From Kangiella sp. (GTDB lineage Bacteria > Pseudomonadota > Gammaproteobacteria > Enterobacterales > Kangiellaceae): a DNA stretch of 11,153 nucleotides. The stretch is taken from assembly GCA_026195755.1 (NCBI GenBank), contig JAPHRL010000196.1, positions 1-11,153 of the forward strand. The letters run 5' to 3'. Positions 7,103 through 11,153 of the stretch are shown piece by piece. How positions within the stretch are numbered: the first letter of the stretch is position 1; each line of letters opens with the position of its first letter. The notes below the pieces were generated by a model that worked only from the letters and a program-made list of their open reading frames with translations, made no database searches and was not told where the DNA came from. The position numbers were made by a program, and so were the translations under genes.

Positions 7103-8028
7103 TTATTAAATAAACGATTGATAAAGTCATTTTTTTGACATAACAAGTTTAGTGCATCGATTAAATCTATCTCCTGAAAGCTAATCGAGTCATTAGCTTT
7201 CAGTTGTCCTAGCACTGATAAATCTGTTGTGATGACCTGCCCAACTCTTGGATAGCCGCCAGTTGCTTGACCGTCAGCCAAAGTGATTATCGGCTGGCCA
7301 TCTGTAGGCATCTGGATAGTGCCGGGCGTGATGGGTGCTGTGGTCATTGATAATGGCTTTTCTGTTTTAAGAGCAGAGCCTTTCAGTCGCATTCCCATGC
7401 GATTGCTTTGGCTGGTGACCTGGTAGGCGGTTTGAAGAAATTGTTGCTGCATATCTTTAGAAAAGCATGACCATTCTCTGCCTTTTATAAATCGTATTTG
7501 ATAATTATCACCAAACTGAAGTTGTAATTCTTTCGGCGTTACTTTGGCTTCTGGCATGAAGAAACTTTTTAAGTTTAGCGTGTCATTATTATTAAAAGCT
7601 CTTCCCTCAAAGCCTCCAAAATTAGCCATTAAGTTTGTTGAGAAACTGTTCATAATAATGGGTAAGTCAGGGTCTGCAGCAAAAGCAAGATAAGCTCTTG
7701 CGCCATTAACTAACTTGCCAAAAGTTAATTGTTCGCCTTTGTTCACCAATAGCGTTTGATGCATATCGACTGGAATATCATCAATCGAAAGTTCAAAGTG
7801 AGCACCAGTCACGGCTATGGCCATGTCCTGAGTGAATTCGATAACTGGGCCAGCCTGGGTTATTTCAAGACAAGCAGAGTTCAAAGGCTTGCTGACTAGC
7901 CAATTTGCGATTTGTAGACTGACTGGATCAAGCGCACCATTGTTGGGAATGCCGTAACGCCTGAATCCCGCGCGGCCAAGATCTTGTAAACTTGTTTGCA
8001 AACCAGCTTTGATGAATCGAATACTCAT
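7099..8028 (-). CDS. pxpC: 5-oxoprolinase subunit C (biotin-dependent carboxylase-like domain)
   Basis: PxpC is one of three subunits of the prokaryotic ATP-dependent 5-oxoprolinase, which opens 5-oxoproline (pyroglutamate) to L-glutamate in the cytoplasm. The product belongs to the allophanate hydrolase subunit 2/KipA family and is full length at 309 residues (E. coli PxpC is about the same size). Family motifs are visible: GLQTSLQDLGRAGFRRYGIP (9-28) with NNGALDP after it, an SNRMGMRLKG segment (208-217), and ITLADGQATGGYPRVGQV (248-265). The start ATG overlaps the pxpB stop as ATGA (8025-8028), a sign of coupled translation. It is the last gene of the operon, and its TAA stop overlaps the stop of the convergent gene on the + strand. 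Bacillus homologues were first described as KipA, linked to sporulation kinase control; here the pxpA-B-C set points to 5-oxoprolinase. Confidence 0.95.
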   Translation of the reverse strand: MSIRFIKAGLQTSLQDLGRAGFRRYGIPNNGALDPVSLQIANWLVSKPLNSACLEITQAGPVIEFTQDMAIAVTGAHFELSIDDIPVDMHQTLLVNKGEQLTFGKLVNGARAYLAFAADPDLPIIMNSFSTNLMANFGGFEGRAFNNNDTLNLKSFFMPEAKVTPKELQLQFGDNYQIRFIKGREWSCFSKDMQQQFLQTAYQVTSQSNRMGMRLKGSALKTEKPLSMTTAPITPGTIQMPTDGQPIITLADGQATGGYPRVGQVITTDLSVLGQLKANDSISFQEIDLIDALNLLCQKNDFINRLFNN

Positions 8029-8717
8029 GCAGTTGCCTCACTGAGCTTTTTGAACTCTTCATAGCTGATAGGAACAAAACGAATGTTATCTAACGGATTG
8101 GCAATAGAGGGTGGTGACTGTTCAATATCTAACATAGTTGTTGGGGTACGCCCAATAATTTGCCAGCCGCCAGGGCTAGCAATTGGATAGACACCTGTTT
8201 GGCTACCGCCGATACCAACAGAACCCGCTTCAATTTTGGTTCGTGGGTTGTCGCGGCGAGGGCAGTGCAGTCGCTCATCCAGACCACCTAAATAAAGAAA
8301 TCCAGGCAAAAATCCAAGCATATAAACAGTGTAGTTTTGACTGCTGTGGGCTTCAATTAACTCCTCAACAGTCATGCCACAGTAATCCGCAACATAGTCG
8401 ATATCGGGCGCAACTCTTACGTCATAGCACACCGGAATTTCAATGGTTCGACTGCTACCGGCGTTTACCGGTTTTGCCTGCTCGATAGTAGTTTTAATCT
8501 GTGATAAAGCCTGTTCCGGTTGAAACTCAAGAGGTTCAAATATAACCAGCAAACTGTTGTAAGCTGGAACCAACTCGATAAAACCAGTAGGAGACTTGTT
8601 GTGAATTGATTCGGCTGCCCCGAGAATGTAACGCAAAAGGTTTTCTGAAATATCACCTTCAAATTCAATAAGGATTGAATGATCACTGTTAATAAAGAGT
8701 TGGTAATTAAATGCCAT
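8025..8717 (-). CDS. pxpB: 5-oxoprolinase subunit B (allophanate hydrolase subunit 1-like)
   Basis: PxpB belongs to the KipI/allophanate hydrolase subunit 1 family and works with PxpA and PxpC in ATP-dependent 5-oxoproline cleavage. The 230-residue product has the expected N-terminal domain (about 1-85) and a cyclophilin-like C-terminal domain (about 90-215) with the signature GFLPGFLYLGGL (135-146) and GSVGIGGSQTGVYPIASPGG (165-184). ATG 8717 is chosen because the protein then begins MAFNYQLFIN, which lines up with the N-terminus of E. coli PxpB. An in-frame TTG at 8729, directly after the pxpA stop, would add four residues, and neither start has a strong ribosome binding site. The gene begins 12 nt after the pxpA stop and overlaps pxpC by 4 nt, so all three subunits are made from one transcript. 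Confidence 0.95.
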   Translation of the reverse strand: MAFNYQLFINSDHSILIEFEGDISENLLRYILGAAESIHNKSPTGFIELVPAYNSLLVIFEPLEFQPEQALSQIKTTIEQAKPVNAGSSRTIEIPVCYDVRVAPDIDYVADYCGMTVEELIEAHSSQNYTVYMLGFLPGFLYLGGLDERLHCPRRDNPRTKIEAGSVGIGGSQTGVYPIASPGGWQIIGRTPTTMLDIEQSPPSIANPLDNIRFVPISYEEFKKLSEATA

Positions 8718-8729
8718 CCGTAAAACCAA

Positions 8730-9488
8730 TTAGTTGATCTCGATTTCGTGTTCACGCAGCAATTGATAGAGTCGCTGCGCTATATCTCTGGCACTGGGGT
8801 TGTCGCCGTGCAGGCAAATGGTATCAACTTTCAATTTCAGTGGCGTGCCTTCAATCGAGCTGATGGCTAACCCTTTTGCCAAGCTAAGCGCTTGGCTGAG
8901 ACTTTCTTCAAGCGATTTATGCATTGCCTGTGTGTGGCCTCTGGGAACCAGATGAGTATTGGCATGGTAGTTCCTGTCCATGAAGCCTTCGTGTAAAAAG
9001 TCTAACTCCAGCTCTTGTGCTACGGTAAATAGGTTGGACTGAGCAAGCCCCATCAGCTTGATATTAGCATCAAACTTTTTAACTTCATCAGCAATGATAT
9101 AAGCCAATTCTTTGTTGGCGGCCGCATCATTGTATAAAGCACCATGCGGTTTGATATGGTGCAAATCGGTATTTTGTCGCTGACATTCTTCTGCAATCGA
9201 TTCTATTTGCTGACGCAAAGTCTGTCTTAATTCCTGCTCGCCAACTGTCATAGTGACACGGCCAAAGTTGTCTTTATCCGGGTAGGAGGGATGGGCGCCA
9301 ATTTTCAATTGATTGTGAATCGCATTGGCAACTGTGACTTTGATACTTTGAGGATTACCGGCATGACCACCGCAGGCAATGTTGCAGGAAGAAATGTAGG
9401 GCATCAGGTGCGAATCAGCTTCCCATTGTTGTGGGTTGATGCTTTCGCCCAGATCGCAGTTAATGTCGATGGATTTTTTGGTCGTCAT
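8730..9488 (-). CDS. pxpA: 5-oxoprolinase subunit A (LamB/YcsF family)
   Basis: PxpA is the LamB/YcsF-type subunit of ATP-dependent 5-oxoprolinase. The 252-residue product has all landmark motifs: DINCDLGES (8-16), CNIACGGHAGN (35-45), GAHPSYPD (64-71), IKPHGALYN (112-120), GFMDRNYHA (168-176) and ICLHGDNPSA (224-233). These His/Asp-rich motifs line the presumed active site. Two motifs deviate from the commonest form: CGGHAGN where many members have CGFHAGD, and FMDRNY where many have FADRxY, followed by LVPRGHTQA. The core acidic and histidine residues are kept, so activity is expected. The start is ATG 9488 without a clear Shine-Dalgarno sequence. It lies 50 nt after the transporter gene and leads directly into pxpB. 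Confidence 0.95.
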   Translation of the reverse strand: MTTKKSIDINCDLGESINPQQWEADSHLMPYISSCNIACGGHAGNPQSIKVTVANAIHNQLKIGAHPSYPDKDNFGRVTMTVGEQELRQTLRQQIESIAEECQRQNTDLHHIKPHGALYNDAAANKELAYIIADEVKKFDANIKLMGLAQSNLFTVAQELELDFLHEGFMDRNYHANTHLVPRGHTQAMHKSLEESLSQALSLAKGLAISSIEGTPLKLKVDTICLHGDNPSARDIAQRLYQLLREHEIEIN

Positions 9489-9538
9489 AGTCGGCTATTT
9501 TAGCACACCCCTGTGGGATCTTGTTGTTGTCCCCAGCT

Positions 9539-10762
9539 TTAATTGAGAAGCCCGAAAGCTGACATCAGACTGCGCGCGCTAAGCATTAAGGTTACCAGAA
9601 CTACGAGACCACCACGTAAATTTTGAAATAAAGAATTCTTGTATTTACCCAAAAAAGACTGGTTCATGGTCCATAACAAGAAAATCGCAACTACCGGAAG
9701 CAAGATGCCATTAGCGATTTGTGCAAACCAGATAATCGAAATTGGCTTAAAGCCAATTGAAGCAAGGATGACGCCGGTGATCAAAATACTGATCCAGACG
9801 GCCCTAAACTTAACAGAGCGCATATCATTACCAAGCTTCATCAAACCAGCTAGCGCATAAGCTGAGGCCAGTGGAGCAGTAATCGCTGAAGTGATACCGG
9901 CTGAGAACAAGCCCAGAGCCATCAGGTATTTGGCACTTGCCCCAAACAAGGGCTCAAGGCTCAGCGCCATATCGGCTGCTGAGTTGATCTCAATTTGTTT
10001 AGCGAAGAATGCGCTGGCTGCGGTAGAGATAATGGCCATGGTAATCAGACCGCCAAGTGGAATCGATATCATTAAGTCACGCCTAGCTTCAGGTAAATCC
10101 CGCTCATCGTGCCATTTCTTTTTGGCGCTGCTGGCGTGTAGAAATAAATTGTAGGGAACTACGGTGGTGCCGATTAGGGCTATAACCGTTAGTGTTGCGC
10201 CATCGGGCAAGGTCAGAATAAATAAGCCAGATAAGAGTTGGCCTAAGTCTGGCTTGGTAATAATAAAAGTTAGAATAAAGGAAACGCTCATCAACAATAC
10301 GATAGCAATTAAAAAGCGCTCGATCAGTTTATAACTTCCGGTCCATAAAAGGACAAAAGCAATGATGCCAATCAGCAAGGCCCAACCATTCAGGGTGCCG
10401 GCCAGAAACCATTCGCCAAAGACCGCATCAATACCGAGAGTTGCTCCGGCAATATTGCCTCCTTCGTAAGCAGCATTACCAACTACAACGGCGCTAATGA
10501 CCAAGATAACGGCAACTGCTTTAGCGATTGGGTTAGTAAACTGCTCTCGGATTGATTCGCCCAGACCTTTGCGACCAACCACGCCCAGACGCGCAGTCAT
10601 CTCCTGCAGAATCATGGTCGCGACAACTGAAAACACCAGCGCCCATAGCAATACAAAACCAAAACTTGCGCCAGCCTTGGTTGCAACCGTAACTGTACCG
10701 GGCCCAATAAAAGCGGCCGTGACTAAGGTAGCAGGCCCAAAAGAAAATTTACGTTTGTTCAC
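9539..10762 (-). CDS. NRAMP-family transporter lacking the canonical metal-binding residues
   Basis: The 407-residue product is an inner-membrane protein with about 11 hydrophobic helices and the NRAMP (LeuT/APC-type) layout. True NRAMP metal transporters carry DPGN in helix 1 and MPH in helix 6, where Asp, Asn and Met bind Mn2+ or Fe2+. Here the aligned positions read GPGT (20-23, within FIGPGTVTVATKAG) and VPY (202-204, within GTTVVPYNLFLHASS). The surrounding sequence is conserved, so the family assignment holds but the metal site does not. NRAMP-related proteins also sit beside 5-oxoprolinase genes in other bacteria, such as ycsG in the Bacillus subtilis kip locus. Uptake of 5-oxoproline or a related compound is therefore a reasonable inference, unproven. 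The start is GTG; an in-frame TAA lies five codons upstream, there is no Shine-Dalgarno sequence, and GTG overlaps the stop of a short leader ORF. Confidence 0.85.
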   Translation of the reverse strand: MNKRKFSFGPATLVTAAFIGPGTVTVATKAGASFGFVLLWALVFSVVATMILQEMTARLGVVGRKGLGESIREQFTNPIAKAVAVILVISAVVVGNAAYEGGNIAGATLGIDAVFGEWFLAGTLNGWALLIGIIAFVLLWTGSYKLIERFLIAIVLLMSVSFILTFIITKPDLGQLLSGLFILTLPDGATLTVIALIGTTVVPYNLFLHASSAKKKWHDERDLPEARRDLMISIPLGGLITMAIISTAASAFFAKQIEINSAADMALSLEPLFGASAKYLMALGLFSAGITSAITAPLASAYALAGLMKLGNDMRSVKFRAVWISILITGVILASIGFKPISIIWFAQIANGILLPVVAIFLLWTMNQSFLGKYKNSLFQNLRGGLVVLVTLMLSARSLMSAFGLLN

Positions 10763-10788
10763 AGGGGGGCGGTGTTAGTAAGAATCAT
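10759..10788 (-). CDS. Possible nine-codon leader ORF overlapping the transporter start
   Basis: An ATG at 10788 opens a frame encoding MILTNTAPL and stops at TGA (10761-10759). That TGA overlaps the GTG start of the transporter as GTGA. AGTAGG lies 5 nt before this ATG, whereas the transporter GTG is preceded by a C run and has no ribosome binding site, so re-initiation after the leader is a plausible way to translate the transporter. The predicted transcription start (about 10795) falls inside that AGTAGG, so the leader might be read as a nearly leaderless message. The peptide has no run of a single amino acid that would suggest classical attenuation. Confidence 0.4.
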   Translation of the reverse strand: MILTNTAPL

Positions 10789-10801
10789 TTGAGCCTACTG
10801 A

Positions 10802-10831
10802 TTTATAAGTGTTTAAGCAAGTCAGAGTCAA
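10802..10831 (-). promoter_or_regulatory. Sigma70-like promoter for the transporter-pxpABC operon
   Basis: On the - strand TTGACT (10831-10826) and TATAAA (10807-10802) are separated by 18 nt, or 17 nt if TTATAA (10808-10803) is the -10. Both hexamers match the consensus at five of six positions with the first reading. It faces the transporter GTG, with a predicted start near 10795. No operator was recognised around it. Confidence 0.6.
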
Positions 10832-10863
10832 TTTTGGTAAATGTAACGATCCAATATTGTCTT

Positions 10864-10890
10864 GGGCAGGCACACAGGCACTGCCCCTAC
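10864..10890 (-). repeat. GTAG-headed palindromic unit, REP-like (copy 1 of GGGGCAG type)
   Basis: On the - strand the unit begins GTAG (10890-10887) and folds by GGGCAG (10886-10881 pairing with 10869-10864) around an 11-nt loop. A GTAG foot beside a hairpin is the hallmark of REP elements mobilised by RAYT-type transposases. It matches the unit at 10977-11003 at 25 of 27 positions. Confidence 0.6.
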
Positions 10891-10911
10891 CGTGAAATGT
10901 GAGACTTAACT

Positions 10912-10938
10912 TAGGGACAACTCATGAGTTGTCCCTAC
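10912..10938 (-). repeat. GTAG-headed perfect palindrome
   Basis: Positions 10912-10937 form a perfect 26-bp palindrome (TAGGGACAACTCA and its complement, no spacer). Read on the - strand it starts with GTAG (10938-10935), like the neighbouring units, though its stem sequence is different. No T run follows, so it is not an obvious terminator. Confidence 0.65.
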
Positions 10939-10942
10939 AGCT

Positions 10943-10969
10943 GGTTGGCGCTTCGCTGATCCAACCTAC
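10943..10969 (-). repeat. GTAG-headed hairpin of the GTAGGTTGG type
   Basis: On the - strand GTAG (10969-10966) leads into GGTTGG (10966-10961), which pairs with CCAACC (10948-10943) around a 12-nt loop containing GCGAAGCG. Extragenic repeats starting GTAGGTTGG are widespread in proteobacteria. It lies only 4 nt from the perfect palindrome. Confidence 0.6.
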
Positions 10970-10976
10970 GGCCGGC

Positions 10977-11003
10977 AGGCAGGCACATAGGCACTGCCCC
11001 TAC
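10977..11003 (-). repeat. GTAG-headed palindromic unit, REP-like (copy 2 of GGGGCAG type)
   Basis: On the - strand GTAG (11003-11000) is followed by GGCAG (10998-10994), which pairs with 10982-10978 around an 11-nt loop. It differs from the copy at 10864-10890 at two positions. It ends 10 nt from the asnA stop codon, so it would lie in the 3' untranslated region of that mRNA. Confidence 0.6.
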
Positions 11004-11013
11004 CAGGACATGC

Positions 11014-11153
11014 TCACAGCAAATCAAGTGCCATTTCATCAGGCCATACACTGAATTGAACCTGCCCAATATGGGACTTCATCAATAACAGCATGGCCAG
11101 GCGTGACTGGCCGATGCCACCGCCAATGGTTAGTGGTAATTGATCCTGCACCA
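11014..11153 (-). CDS. asnA: Aspartate-ammonia ligase (AsnA), C-terminal fragment
   Basis: Only the last 45 codons and the TGA stop (11016-11014) are inside the window; the rest lies beyond the right edge. The peptide contains LPLTIGGGIGQSRLAMLLL and HIGQVQFSVWP, which closely match the C-terminus of E. coli AsnA. The GGGIGQSR stretch corresponds to motif 3 of the class II aminoacyl-tRNA synthetase-like fold, whose arginine contacts ATP. AsnA makes asparagine from aspartate, ammonia and ATP in the cytoplasm. It is transcribed in the same direction as the transporter-pxp operon but is separated from it by the repeat cluster and a promoter. Confidence 0.93.
   Translation of the reverse strand, partial: VQDQLPLTIGGGIGQSRLAMLLLMKSHIGQVQFSVWPDEMALDLL

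Noticed and set aside
7126..7139. GTCA/TGAC hairpin with T run as terminator after paralogue B
   Set aside because: The stem is only 4 bp and the T run forms the loop rather than following the stem.
8183..8488. 101-codon open frame on the + strand opposite pxpB
   Set aside because: It lies wholly antisense to the conserved part of pxpB, and its product is low in recognisable structure.
9489..9538. Terminator or promoter between the transporter gene and pxpA
   Set aside because: Only weak 3-4 bp stems without a T run and no convincing -35/-10 pair are visible in the 50-nt gap, so one operon is more likely.
10912..10937. Intrinsic terminator for asnA
   Set aside because: The palindrome is strong but no T run follows on either strand, and it lies about 75 nt beyond the asnA stop.
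10864..11003. CRISPR-like array
   Set aside because: Only two of the four units share sequence, the spacing is irregular, and the units are palindromes with GTAG feet, which fits REP elements instead.

Overview
The window looks like chromosomal DNA of a moderate-GC gammaproteobacterium. RNase R is followed directly by RlmB, both very close to enterobacterial forms, and the C-terminus of an AsnA-type asparagine synthetase lies at the right edge. A marine lineage such as Kangiella or its relatives would fit, but that is a guess. There are no rRNA, tRNA, IS, phage or CRISPR features.

Left part, + strand (1-3579). The end of a small lipoprotein gene is closed by an intrinsic terminator. A sigma70-like promoter with a short hairpin leader then drives rnr and, 30 nt later, rlmB: an RNA-decay and rRNA-methylation pair.

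Middle part, + strand (3606-7102). Four genes of unknown function encode envelope proteins: an exported TPR protein that probably starts at TTG, a lipoprotein overlapping it, and two tandem paralogues with an N-terminal membrane anchor, a coiled coil and a C-terminal domain with a CKTSxCK motif. Spacing is tight except for one 107-nt gap, and the segment is visibly more AT-rich than its flanks. There is no terminator between rlmB and the TPR gene, so read-through is possible.

Right part, - strand (11153-7099). After the end of asnA comes a cluster of four palindromic units, each with a GTAG tetranucleotide at its foot, as in REP elements. A compact operon follows: NRAMP-like transporter, pxpA, pxpB, pxpC. 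PxpABC is the prokaryotic ATP-dependent 5-oxoprolinase, which converts 5-oxoproline to glutamate. The transporter has lost the metal-binding residues typical of NRAMP proteins (DPGN is GPGT and MPH is VPY), so it may carry something other than a metal, possibly 5-oxoproline. It appears to start at GTG, overlapping the stop of a nine-codon leader ORF. The operon converges on the envelope cassette, and the two stop codons overlap at 7099-7102.

The best candidates for something undescribed are the metal-site-less transporter with its coupled leader ORF, the four-gene envelope cassette, and the mixed GTAG-hairpin cluster.
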